Of a stretch of 64,000 nt of DNA, positions 43,989 to 54,946 are shown in pieces. Under the pieces are notes generated by a model that was not told the origin of the DNA, searched no databases, and worked only from the letters and a program-made list of their open reading frames with translations. Made by a program: the position numbers and the translations under genes. Numbering within the stretch: the first letter of the stretch is position 1; each line of letters begins with the position of its first letter. The stretch comes from Meconema thalassinum (taxonomy: Eukaryota; Arthropoda; Insecta; Orthoptera; Tettigoniidae), in assembly GCA_946902985.2 (NCBI GenBank), contig OX336393.1, forward strand, positions 51,829,265 to 51,893,264, read 5' to 3'.

Positions 43989-45261
43989 CCCCCCAGAGGT
44001 TCACATCTAGCGGGACGTGGGTTGGTGACCACGGGACCCCAGCTGAGTCCAGCATTGCTTCCAGTTACATGTGCTTGGTCAACTCTTGTTCTCTTCCGAC
44101 CCCGACGGTATTAGGGTATTCGAGGCCTAGGGAGTCTCTTCCTTTCCCGCCTTAATTGGCCCTTCTCTCAACTTTCCTGTTCCTCATTCTTCGAGGGTTC
44201 AGACCTCTTGTTTTCTTTTCATTCTATTTCCTTTACTCTATAAGATTCCCGCACAGTTTTTCTGAATTGGCTCCCCGTGTATCTAAATGACCTTTAGCGA
44301 CTTTTTTCAATCTAAATTACATTTTGTGGGTATTTTCAATTTAAGTTGCATTTTCGACCTAAATTGCATTTTTCAAGTATTTTTTAACCTCGATTGCATT
44401 TTGTAAGGATTGGCAATCTAAATTGCCATATAGTAGTCTATGAATGTACGTGGAGGCACTTCTGTGAGTATTTTGAATTTTAATTGCATTTTGTAAGTAT
44501 TTTCTACCTAACCCTCATTTTTTAAGTATTTGCAATCTAAATTGCATTTTGTATGGTGGGCATTTTGTGAGTATTTTGATTCTCAATCGCATTTTGTGAG
44601 TACATATTTTGAATCTAAAGTACATTTTGTGTTTTCAGTCTGAATTGCATTTTATAAGTATCGTCAATCCAAATTAGTATTTTGAATCTAAATTACATTT
44701 TGTAAGTATTTTCAATTTCGGGCCGATAACCTAGATGTTAGGCCCCTTAATACAACAATTATCATTTTCAATTTAAATTGCATTCTGTAAGTATTTTGAA
44801 TTTCAATTGCACTTTTTGATTATTTTGAATATGAAATGTCCTTTTTCAATCTAAATTGCATTGTCTATTTTCAATTTCAATAACATTTTGTAAGTATTTT
44901 GAACCTAAATTGAATTTTGTACGTATTTTCAATCTCAGTTGCATTTTGCAAGTATTTTGAATTTCAATTGCATTTTATAACCATTTTGAATCTACATTGA
45001 ATTTTGTACGTATTTTGAAACAAAGCTACATTTTGTGCGTATTTTTCAATCTATTGCTTCTAAATTCCCTTTGATAAGTATTTCCACTCTACTTTTTGTG
45101 AGTCGTTGCAATCTGAGTTCCATTTTGTAAGTATTTTCCGTCTCACTTAATTTTCGTTGTGGTCTCCATTTCCTTGTCATTTTCACTTTCACGCAGACCA
45201 TTAGGGGGCGATAACCTAGATGTTAGGCCTCTTAAAACAACAATTATCATAATCATCATCA
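43989..45261 (+). mobile_element. Long SINE-like element, tandem-repeat variant, copy 5
   Basis: The longest copy (1,273 bp). The first half matches the others, then ~0.9 kb of degenerate GCATTTTGTAAGTATTTTGA repeats. The tail motif GGCCGATAACCTAGATGTT occurs twice, internally at 44721 and terminally near 45210, so the element carries an internal copy of its own end. Target duplication TGATAAAGCTCT at 43977-43988 and 45262-45273. Confidence 0.9.
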
Positions 45262-45273
45262 TGATAAAGCTCT

Positions 45274-45947
45274 AGTCCTCTAAAGAGAGAAGAAGGGACA
45301 AAGAGACGTAGGGTTTATTGGTCTCGCTATGTTCGAATCCCACAATACCGCATTGGGTTGCAGATTAGTTCCGCTCATTAGATTGCGCTGGAACATTCCG
45401 GGGATTTGTTTGAGAACAGCTGGGCTGGTAAGAGGATCAGTCAAGGAATGGTAAGCAGAGTTTTGCGATATCAAAATTCTTTCAAAGCCTGTCAAGTGCT
45501 CGTTGCTGCTGGGGTTGAAATCTTTTAAACCCGCTCTTGACCTGCCGACTGAATAACAAGCAGACGTCAGAGTCAATATTTTAGTAATAATGCAGATATT
45601 CAAAATGAATGTCCTTCCTTCCCTCAGAATTCTTATAGTTCCCCTTATTTCAATACATGCAAAGTGAATCAGCATGATTTGACTGCAATGTGAAGCTTTA
45701 CCTTACGTCGATGTATTGCTAGTAGTTAAACTTAGCTGTGCAACCGAGTGCTTTGATTCGTACTTAACGACTGAAATGGGTACCTGTAGTTCGAAGACCT
45801 GAGTTTGAATCGCCGCGTAGGCAACAGCCATTCTGAGAGGTGCTTCCTTGATTCTTTTTACAGTGAAGGAAATAGTTTTCAGTCGGTCTACACATGAATG
45901 TACTCAATTTATTGGGAGTTAACACTAAATGTACAACTTTTATACCC
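45274..45947. other. Unassigned
   Basis: A minus-strand 131-codon frame (45280-45675) has no recognised motif. A weak tRNA-like SINE head may lie near 45745-45830. Confidence 0.4.
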
Positions 45948-46645
45948 CCCAGGGGCTCACATCTAGTGGGACGTGGGTTGGCGACCACGGGACCCCAGCT
46001 GAGTCCGTTATTGCTTCCACTTACTTGTGCCGGGCTCCTCTCTGTTATCTTTCCTGTCGGACCCTCTTGGTCAACTCTTGTTCTCTTCAGACCCCGACGG
46101 TATTAGGGTAGCCGAAGCCTAGGGAGTCTCTTCCTTTCCAGCCTTAATTGGCCCTTGTCTCATCTTTCCTGATCCCTCATTCTTTGAGGGTTCCACCTTC
46201 TTTCTCTTTTACATTTTGTACGTATTTTCTATGTAAATTCCGTTTTGTGAATATTTTCAATCTAAATTGCGTTTTGTAAGCATTTTGATTTTCACTTGTA
46301 TTTTGTGAGTATTTTGAATATCAATTGCATTTTGTAAGTCCTTTGAATCTACATTGAATTTTGTGGGTATTTCGAATCTAACTTGCATTTTATAAGTATG
46401 TTGATTCTAAACTCGATTTTGTGCGTCTTTTCCGTCTAAATTCCACTTAGTCAGTCTCTTTCCTTTAGCTTGCCTTTTGTGAGTGCTCTCAGTCTAAGTT
46501 ACATTTAGTACGTGTTTTCAGTCTGCCTTCGTTTTCGTTCTGGTTTCCATTTCATTGTCATTCTCGCTATCACCCAGACCATTAGATGCCGATGACCTCG
46601 ATGTTAGGCCTCTTAAAACGACAATTATCATCATCATCATCATCT
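45948..46645 (+). mobile_element. Long SINE-like element, tandem-repeat variant, copy 6
   Basis: First half CAGGGGCTCACATCTAGTGG, then ~300 bp of degenerate ATTTTGTAAGTATTTTG repeats, tail GATGACCTCGATGTTAGGCC and (ATC)n. No clear target duplication. Confidence 0.85.
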
Positions 46646-46717
46646 TGTACTAGACTAGCCTACTTAGGCAACACTGAGGTAAAGGCATCCTAAATTCGTA
46701 TTATCTATACTTATATA

Positions 46718-46765
46718 GAAGAGTTTGTTTGTTTGTTTGTTTGTTTGTTTGTTTGCTTGCTTGTG
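46718..46765. repeat. (TTTG)n microsatellite
   Basis: About ten GTTT/GCTT units, followed by GGAACTACCAGTCGGATTCG, a phrase often seen at ends of insect interspersed repeats. Confidence 0.85.
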
Positions 46766-46817
46766 TGTTTTAAACACGCTATTCGCTGGAACTACCAGTC
46801 GGATTCGATTTTTTTTT

Positions 46818-47118
46818 TCGTGTGGCCTCCTGAGAGGCCGAGTGCAGGTCTTTCTAGTCGACGCCCGTGGGCAACCTGCGCGTCGGGATGAGAGATGAAC
46901 GGATGAAGATGAAATGGGGCAAGGATGTGGAAGGAAGCGGCCGTGGCCTATCAGAAGGTACCGTCCCAGCATTTGCCTGGTTTTGAAAATGGGAAACCAC
47001 GGAAAACCATTTCAAGGACGGCCGACGGTGGGGCTCGAACCCACGCGTCTACAGAGTCAGCAGAGAGCTTGGCCCCATGACCTAATGCTGCACTTTAGCC
47101 AGCGTAGCCACTACTGTC
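46818..47118 (-). mobile_element. tRNA-headed SINE, copy of 8335-8701
   Basis: Minus strand: CTACGCTGGCTAAAGTGCAGC, GGGTTCGAGCCCCACCGTCG, TTTTCCGTGGTTTCCCATTT and GGCCACGGCCGCTTCC match the plus-strand SINE at 8335. The 3' half diverges after the TTCATCTCATC region. Confidence 0.85.
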
Positions 47119-48228
47119 GGTATTTTTGTATTTGATAGCCAGATTTAAGAGGAATAGTTTAGGCTATGTAGCATTAGGCTACACCTCTCAGGTGACCTTA
47201 AAGATTGATTTTTGTTCAGTAAGTCGGAAGAACAAGCGTTCCCGAACAGCTTCAATAATACCCAAGTCTATTGTTGCCTGGCAATGCGGGCTGCATCATG
47301 TCGTCCCCACCAGTGCAGAATTGCGAGCTGCTTATAAATTGCAGTCACGAGAAGTGATTAGTGCAAGAAGATTTATTAGGTCCCTTAATACAGTTATCGT
47401 CATGACAATAGTATGCCTCTGTATAAAGGCGATGGTGTTGGTGCAGTATACTGAGGTTATCAGCTGCAATAAGCGTTGGTGCTTTCCGATCCTTACCCTT
47501 GAACGCTCCAGTTCTGTAGTAGTATTCATTATCATCCATAAAACAAATAAATCCACATGGCAAAGCCAGGCACTTCTGCTAGTCCTCTATTCTATCACCG
47601 GGAAATTCAACAAACACCCAAGTGACGAGGGCAATCTCCAATTGGCAGCAATTCTTTGTAGTGCGTTTTTTAAGGACGATTGTTCTCTTGATTTCGTGTT
47701 GCGAGACGACTTAGCAGCTGGGTAATGGCGAGAAGAGGTGGTGGGTTACTGCGGATCCCTCAAGTAGGCTCCATGTGGTGTGAACTTTATCTCACCTTTG
47801 GGATTACATTCTCTGGAGAGAAACAAACTTGAGTTTATAGTCTGAACAAGGCTTGCCCGGAACTAAGGGTTCTCAACTAGGCCTATAAGACATGAGTACT
47901 GTATGCTTTCCCAGCCATTATCATTCCCATTTCTGCAGAGCCAGGGATGTAGCAGCGGTTGTTACGACCGACCGTCCTTCCTGATGCCAACATAATGAGA
48001 GGAGTTCATGGGGATTAAGGTGAAGGAAGGAAGAGAGATTGGCACGAATACGAGAATAGCCTGAATTGCATAGTTTAATATGGGAAACCATTTCGAGGAT
48101 GGGATTCAAACCCCTCCATGTTAACGCGCGTCAGTATTCTATGATCTCTATCCACGGTGACAATTGGCAACCTACTGATTTGTTCAATGAAACCAAGCTC
48201 TCGATCACAAAGCTTGGTGAAAAATTAA
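47119..48228. other. Unassigned, includes an unexplained 199-codon frame
   Basis: Plus-strand frame 47126-47725 is open but starts inside SINE flank, has no recognised domain and reads like out-of-frame DNA. SINE-like words (CTCATTATGTTGGCATCAG on the minus strand) occur near 47990. Not called as a gene. Confidence 0.4.
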
Positions 48229-48243
48229 TGATAAGTAGGGTAT

Positions 48244-48283
<40 letters not shown>

Positions 48284-48658
48284 TCGTAAGGCCTTGGGTG
48301 CCAGATGCAAGCTTTATTATTTGCCACCCAGAGGGTAGCTTGCATGTCGAATTTTGTTATCCTTGAATCACTATGAAAGTCAAGGAGGTTAGGTAGCCTA
48401 TCTCAGCTCCTTGAACACTATAGCGCTTTCTAGTAGAGAAATGAGGAACTTTGTGTTGGCGGAAACTCCCGAGATTAATTTTGCCATTATGAACATGGCC
48501 TACTGAATTCAAACGGCTTTTTTGACATGCCAACATCGTATGACATACGTTTCGTAATTTTTGCCGCCTTTCAAAACTCACTTACCACGGCCAGGAGCGA
48601 ACCTTCAAATTTGGGGTTAGTAGACCGACACGTTAACCACTCACCCACCGTGGCTAGC
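48244..48658 (-). mobile_element. ATT-tailed SINE family 2, full length with 15-bp duplication
   Basis: Perfect TGATAAGTAGGGTAT at 48229-48243 and 48659-48673. Minus-strand head GCCACGGTGGGTGAGTGG with GTTCGCTCCTGGCCGTGG, body AAGTCAAGGAG- and CCCGAGAT-containing, tail ATACGATATT-like followed by (ATT)n. Plus-strand sibling at 49559, truncated sibling at 4573. Confidence 0.92.
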
Positions 48659-48749
48659 TGATAAGTAGGGTATGGATGGTTAAGACCTTACTGTGCCTCA
48701 AAACTGGCTTGATATGACCTGTCAACGGGAAAATATGACCCATGCATGT

Positions 48750-48975
48750 GTGACAAGTAGTAATAACATAACCAGTGATGGACGAAGTAAAGAGGATATA
48801 AAATGTAGGTTGAATCCGACAAAGAAAGTAGTTCAACAGAAAAGGAATCTGTTGAAATCGAATATAAGATTTAGCTATTAGAAAGTCATTTTTGAAAACC
48901 ATAGTCTGGAGCGTGACGCTCTATTGAAGCAAAACTTGGAATGTTGGCACAGCAGAAAAAAGAAGAATTGAAGCA
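48750..48975 (+). pseudogene. LINE RT thumb remnant, family 5
   Basis: NNITSDGRSKEDIKCRLN and QQKRNLLKSN, then (other frame) LAIRKSFLKTIVWSVTLY, a stop where Gly is expected, SKTWNVGTAEKRRIEA. This is the YLGS...ETWT region of an insect LINE RT, 3' of the catalytic core. Shares its first part with 10826-10906. Confidence 0.75.
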
Positions 48976-49558
48976 TGAAGAAACTTGGGGTAAAACTAAA
49001 GGCGGGAGTAACGAGGACCCATGACTCACCAAGCACGTGCTTGTATGTTTACACGCTATGTGGACTCTGGTCACATCAATCTTGTCGTGCTCTGCTTTTT
49101 AATTTCCATCGCTGCTGATTATGAGAGATACCCTATATCCACTTAACCCTCAATGGATACACTTCCTTAAATGAAATTTGAAGGTCACACTGGGGTCTGA
49201 CTAACCCCTAATATGCTATACAACACATCATTTACAACAGATTTAAAAATAACTTGCGCGAATATTTTCAGAGATTCATTAACAATATTCTTAGTGAATT
49301 TACCATTGGATTTATAGAATGATGGTCCTACTACGATAAAATTTATTGTAGGCCTACAACTGAAAGAAATCTTATCAAATTAAGAATAATTAATATATTT
49401 TCTTTTTCAATTCTCCCCACTAAGAAACAATTCGCCACTAGCCAAGTATAAGTAAGATTGTGGATATTGTTAGGTCTACAAGTGTGTTCAAATGTAATTG
49501 TTCATCCACTGTCCGATGTTCATCGTATAATATGTGGGGTGTTAGCTTGCCACGGTGG
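48976..49558. other. Unassigned AT-rich DNA
   Basis: No gene, repeat or RNA recognised. Confidence 0.4.
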
Positions 49559-49884
49559 GTGAGTGGTCAACGTGTCGGTCTACTAACCCCAAGCTTGCAG
49601 GTTCGCTCCTGGCCGTGGTAAGTGATTTTTGAAAGGCGGCAAAAATTACGACACCATGTCATACGATGTTGGCATGTCAAAGAACCCATTTGAATTCAGT
49701 AGGCCGTGTTCATAATGGCAAAATTATCTCGGGAGTTTCCGCTATAGTGTTCAAGGAGTTCAGATATCTAACCTCCTTGACTTTCATAGTGCTTCAAGGA
49801 TCAACGAAATTCGACATGCAAGCTACCCTTTGGGTGTCAAATAACAAAGCTTGCACCCGGCACCCGAGACCATACGATATTATT
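49559..49884 (+). mobile_element. ATT-tailed SINE family 2, plus-strand copy
   Basis: Head GCCACGGTGGGTGAGTGGTC, GGTTCGCTCCTGGCCGTGG, body to CACCCGAGACCATACGATAT and a short ATT tail. A Helentron-like 5' end follows at once, so one inserted beside the other. Confidence 0.85.
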
Positions 49885-49942
49885 TTTAGCCTATTTTCAA
49901 TTTTGAAAAAATAGGCTTATGAGATCACCTTTTGTCCGTGTG

Positions 49943-49975
<33 letters not shown>

Positions 49976-51384
49976 CTAATAAAATCTAAACGGCTGGAGC
50001 GATTTCATTAAAACTCGGTAAGTTCATAGCACTATTCCCGGCGACCTTGACCGTGCCCTTCAAATTTTGTTACGTCTCACCGATCCAACATGGCGGCTGT
50101 GCGAAATATTTCACTAGCATTCAATATCGCCGAAACAATTACCGATATCGCCCTGAAATGCTGTACGGTGATAAAGGGCACTACTAGAAGTTCACCTTTG
50201 AGACTTTCAAAAATCTGGTGACTACAAAACCAACATGGCGGCCAAGCGAAGTTGAGACTTTTAAATAGACTTTTCTCGCGAGTTAACTATTCAAATGTAA
50301 TGAAACTTGGTACAGAAAATGTTTATACACATTGTAATGCACTGGAGTCTAATTTAGTTCAATTGTTTACATAACCTCAAAATGGTGGCTGTGCGAAATA
50401 TTTCACTGACATTCTATATCTCCGAAACTATTACAGATATCACCCTGCAATTTTGTACGGTGATAAAGGGTACTGATACAAGTTTACCTATGTATATTTC
50501 AAAAAACCTGTCAAGTACAAAACGAACATGGCGACCAAGCGAATTTAAAATATTTTAATAGACTTTTCTCGTGATTTAACTCTCTGAGCGCAGTGAAATG
50601 TGGTACAGTAAATGATTTTGCAGATTGTAATGCACTGCCATCTAATTTAATTCAATTGTTTACATAACCTCAAGATGGAGGCTGTGCGAAATTTTAAAAT
50701 TAAGTTTTATTTCTTGTGTCGTAATCATGCGATCGAAGTGAAAGTTTGAATAATGAACCTAGGCAATAATTGTCCTTGAATGGTACATAACTCTATTGCG
50801 TATACATATAACAATCCTAATTGGCGAGGTTCCGAAATATTTAGACGGTTCTCAATATCTATGAATCTTTTACAGCAACCAAACTGAAATTCTTTATGTT
50901 CATAGAGACTATGAACATATGTTCACCTATAGGACTTTCAGTAACCTGGTGAGCACAAATCCAACATGGCGGCGACGCGAAGTATAAATATTTAAATGGA
51001 CGTTTCTCGCGAATTAACTATCCGAGTGCCGTGAAACGTTGCACGTTAAATCCTTTTACAAATGTTGATCCACTGGCATCTAATTTATTTCAATTGTTTG
51101 CATAATCACAAGATGGCTGCTGTGCGTAATTTTAAAATCTCGTTTTTACTTCTTGTGTTCTAATCATGCGATTGAAGTTTGAATACCACAAGTACACAAT
51201 AATCTTAATGTAATAGTACAAAATTAAAAATCCAACCTGGCGACCATCTGAAATATTTAGACGGTTCTCAATATCTACGAATCTGTTACAGCAATTAAAC
51301 TGAAATTTTGTATGTTGATAGAGGCAATTAACATGAGCAGGATATATGAAAATAGGCTGTATAGTTCTTCACGGAACTACTTGT
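49885..51384 (+). mobile_element. Helentron/DINE-1-like subfamily B, copy 3 (uninterrupted)
   Basis: Best complete copy, ~1.5 kb. 5' hairpin AGCCTATTTTC/AAAAAATAGGCT, (TG)n at 49938-49975, at least four diverged core blocks with CCAACATGGCGGC or ACGAACATGGCGACC, 3' stem AGTTC-TTCACG-GAACT (51363-51378) and ACTTGT. No Rep/helicase coding. Confidence 0.85.
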
Positions 51385-51389
51385 TATTT

Positions 51390-51840
51390 ATAGGAGTGTT
51401 CAAGTGAAAAAGGAACGAAACGACACTGTGGGTACAATTTACTCGTCATTCAAAAGTAATCACCACAGGCCTGTCCATTGCTTCACTAGCCGCAGGATTC
51501 CCTTTTCCCAGAAGTCTTGTGGTTGTGACAGGAGCCAATCCTGTACGGTGTCCTTCAGTTCGTCGTCCGATTGGAAACGTTTTCCCTCGAGACGAACCAT
51601 TAACAGTGACGTGTATTTTGCGACACTCCGTAGCCTACGCAAGTCCGTCAAGAACTAACGGTCTGTACTGCTCACGAAGGGAGTGATTCTGCCCCAAGAT
51701 AACGCTCGCCCACACGTCTCTAACGTCACACAATGTGTATTGGCCACGTTCAAGCGGGTACAACTTGAGCACCGCCCTACAGTCTGGACTTGTCACCCTG
51801 TGACTTCCATCTGTTGGGACCGCATCCACACGTTTGTTAT
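51390..51840. pseudogene. Rearranged mariner transposase relic
   Basis: 51460-51651 on the minus strand reads GKRFQSDDELKDTVQDWL and LRLVKQW, the mariner C-terminus. About 51688-51760 on the plus strand reads PQDNARPHVSNVTQC, the second catalytic Asp region. In an intact gene both are on one strand in the opposite order, so an inversion has occurred. Remaining catalytic regions are absent or unreadable. Confidence 0.7.
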
Positions 51841-52014
51841 CTGAATCTACTGGCATTACAATAGCATGTTTAATTAGATAAAACATAAAGTATTAATGCA
51901 ACACATTGAGGGAAAAGTCGTTCGCTTAGGCTGTGTGTGTCATGTGCTACCGTATGTTTAAAATGAATGTTATACAGCCATAACTGCACCCTTTGAGTTC
52001 GGAGTGTTAAATGT

Positions 52015-52303
52015 ACTTAAGGCGGCGGTCCCATGTCATAGATTTATGGCATGTAAAAGATCCTTTCACAGACTAAACTTGTGTAACGCTAAATTGTTAG
52101 GTTAGATTTCGTCGGAACGCTCTATCAAAAAGTTCCAACGTTCACCCCTAGTTATCATTGATATCTGGTAGCGAATGTTGGAACTACTTGAAATTGAACG
52201 GAACTTGTTGCTCACCCTAATAAGGGTGTCCACTGGAAGCAGCTACAGCCTCAGGCGAGCCGAACATGTCCTCGGACACTCCCGGCACTAAAAGCCATAC
52301 GAG

Positions 52304-52334
<31 letters not shown>

Positions 52335-52335
52335 G
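52015..52335 (+). mobile_element. Modular SINE body with (AAAT)n tail
   Basis: CCCATGTCATAGATTTATGG to GGAACTACTTGAAATTGAAC matches 41780-41960. The 3' module (AATAAGGGTGTCCACTGG to CCATACGAGAAATAAATAAA) is different from that copy. Head missing. Confidence 0.7.
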
Positions 52336-52788
52336 ACATAATTTGAATGAGATTAGCTTAAATCATCTTATATTTGTCATGAAAAAAGAAAAATAACGGA
52401 AAAGTATGATATGCCATAAACATCCGGGTCCTAGTCATGATATTCAACAAGTTCGGATTCTATTCTAAAAACTATTCGTAAATTTTCTCCAAACATTATC
52501 CGCAGCTTATCCGCTATCCGCATGGCGAAACATTTTGCGGATATCCGCATCCCTGCAGGGCTTTAAGGTTCGCTTGCAAAACTAACGCATGAGTTTTGTC
52601 TTCCCATCCTTTACCCAGGGCTTACGAGCAAGTGACCCACGTGATCAACCTTAATGACATAATTGATTGATAACCGAAGAGATCTCGACAAGTGTCACAC
52701 TGGGGTCCTATTGGCCGAAACGTAGTGAAACAATGGAGCTGCCGGTTAGACCTCGGCTCTACAGCGCTATCAACGTAGGCCTAACTCA
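52336..52788. other. Unassigned
   Basis: No gene or repeat recognised; a CCGCTATCCGCATGG stretch near 52510 recalls the window-start repeat but is too short to assign. Confidence 0.4.
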
Positions 52789-52790
52789 TA

Positions 52791-53618
52791 AGGTGCGTTC
52801 AAAAAGTAACGAGCCGGAGGCTGGAATGCCCAAACCGGTGACATCGGCTAATCGTGGCGTGTGTAACGAGGTATAGTTCCGACCAGAGCGTGGAAGGTCA
52901 CAGCCCGTCGCTAGAGGGCACGCTTGCACGTCACGTGACGATACAAAGCGAGCAGCACCATGCATCAATCGTCCAACGCTGCCAGTCGCATTGCAAACAA
53001 TGACATGGAGGCGTCAACCAAAGAGCAAAGAGGTGTTGTTCGGTTTCTGACAGCGGAAGGAGTAGGGGGAACGGACATTCATCGCAGAATGTCACAAGTG
53101 TACGGCGAACACTGCATGTCCCTTGCAAGGGTCAAGGCGTGGCACAGGCGCTTCAGGGAAGGATGGGTGTCGTTATCCGATGCTCGGTCTGGAGCACCCC
53201 CCTGCATTACCGATGACAACGTCCAGCTGTTTGATGCACTCATTGCCCAGGACCGCCGTGGTCGCTCCACGCCAATGCACGACCTCATACGGCCAACATA
53301 GTCGCGGCACTCCTGCAGAAATTCAAATGAAGGGTTCTCGGCCACCCTCCATACAGTCCAGACCTCTCTCCCTGTGATTACGCCATGTTTGGTTCCCTGA
53401 AAAGGGCTCTGCGGGACCAACGATTCACCTCGGACGCCGACGTCCAGCTGTACGTGCGGAACTGGTTCACATCGCAGCCCAGGAATTTTATGAGACAGCC
53501 ATTCATCGCCTCGTGTCACAGTGGGACAAGTGCCTCAACAGCCAGGGCCAATACTTCTAACATACAGGTACTGGTTTCTGTAATTATGCCTCCAGCTCGT
53601 TACTTTTTGAACGCACCT
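52791..53618 (+). mobile_element. Internally deleted mariner
   Basis: 828 bp with inverted ends AGGTGCGTTCAAAAAGTAAC / GTTACTTTTTGAACGCACCT and TA on both sides (52789-52790, 53619-53620). The left part encodes a mariner N-terminal helix-turn-helix (52960-53301: QRGVVRFLTAEGVGGTD, VKAWHRRFREG). The right part, with frame changes, encodes the C-terminus (HPPYSPDLSPCDYAMFGSL, RFTSDADVQLYV). The middle with the first two catalytic Asp is deleted (junction near 53300). It cannot make active transposase. Confidence 0.88.
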
Positions 53619-54164
53619 TATACATAGAAGTGAAGGCCATGATTTCCGTGCTATCTTATACGTCTTCTTGTAGACTATCAAAAATCAAGTTATTCTGAAT
53701 TTGAAGACTTCCACAAACACAAGTAACCATCCTCAAAATAGATTTTCAAATGCTCAGTCAGATTTAAATGCACCATACACTGAGTGCTTAGATAATTTCT
53801 ATAACACAATGTTAGATGTAATAATGAACTATGCGGTCAATTTGTGCGGACAGTGGCTCCCCTGGCAGAAGAAAGTCGAAATTTGGGAACTCATTTAAAT
53901 GAAGTCAGTTGTATTATTACTTCCAAACATGAAATGTTGAATTAATATATTTGTTACACACCCTGTATCCTGATGTTTCTAAAGAGTTTTCATTTATGTC
54001 ATTCTGTTACGTAGTTTCGTTAATATTTGATGGTTTTTCTGTTGTATCATTGGAGGAGCTTGGACACCGTCGTCTTTAGTCCCATTGTTTAGAATTTGTC
54101 GGATACCTTGTGGTATTGTGGTGTATGTAGTAGTGGTAGTGTGCATTTGTATTTCAAGTGAAGA
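53619..54164. other. Unassigned
   Basis: A 65-codon frame (53701-53898) has no motif. Nothing else recognised. Confidence 0.4.
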
Positions 54165-54410
54165 TTGGGAAGGAGGCGGCCGTGGCCTTCTGATAGGAAC
54201 AATCCCGGCATTTGGCTGGAGTGGAAGTAGGAAACCACGGAAAAAACACTTTCAAAATGGTGAAGTTGGGAATCGAATCCTTCTCTTCTCAAGTTTTGGC
54301 TCACGAGGTTAGTGTACTCTGTTTCAGACCTCAAACCAAAATGACAGAGTTGGGAAGCAAACCCGGTCCTCCGGGGCGACAGCGAAGAATGCTATCCGGA
54401 GGCGGACGCT
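54165..54410 (-). mobile_element. tRNA-headed SINE
   Basis: Minus strand: CCGGAGGACCGGGTTTGCTTCC region, GGGTCTGAAAC-like middle, TTTCCGTGGTTTCCTACTTCC and GGCCACGGCCGCCTCC. Same family as 33109-33338. Confidence 0.7.
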
Positions 54411-54831
54411 CCGTAAATTCCAAACAGTGTCCAATCCTTGTGTATCTTATGTGCATCCTGAACCAACAGGAAGCCCCGCCCCTCCCTCGGCAATGGGGGT
54501 GGCAGCTACGCCACTGAGTCGGAAGGAATGACGTCATCAGACTGAGGGTAGACAAAAGGTTCTGGGCACATTGAATCAGAAAGGTCAAGGCGATAACATA
54601 CAGTACCACGGAGGGTGAGCATGGAAAGGCCAGGCTGTCTGAAGGCGACACGTTCTTGTATGGGAGCAGTGAACGGCAACGTAGCACGGGCAGTGAAGAT
54701 ATTATTCCTCTCCGCGCATTTTTTTTCAAATGTCAATAGTAAGGCTAGTGGTGTCTGTCAGTCTGTCTGTCTGTTATTCCACGTAAAAGCTACTCAACTG
54801 ATTTAGCTGAAATTTGTTATGAACATAGTTT

Positions 54832-54868
54832 ACTAGCGGACCCGTGTGAGAAACCACACTTTCCCCAA
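54832..54868 (+). mobile_element. Start of ACTAGCGGACCCG repeat, left arm
   Basis: ACTAGCGGACCCGTGTGAG then AAACCACACTTTCCCCAATA. The element resumes at ~56703 after a nested ~1.8-kb block that contains the Tc1 copy. Inverted partner at 61737-62263. Confidence 0.65.
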
Positions 54869-54946
54869 TATGTATGTATTCTTTATTGTCAAACAGATAG
54901 ACTCCACTAGTGACAATATAATAATTAACAATAAAATTTACAAGTA

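Noticed and set aside
47332..47563. Harbinger-type nuclease relic on the minus strand
   Set aside because: A few suggestive residues only; the catalytic order could not be found.
47126..47725. 199-codon plus-strand open frame
   Set aside because: No recognisable domain, starts in SINE flank, composition looks out of frame.
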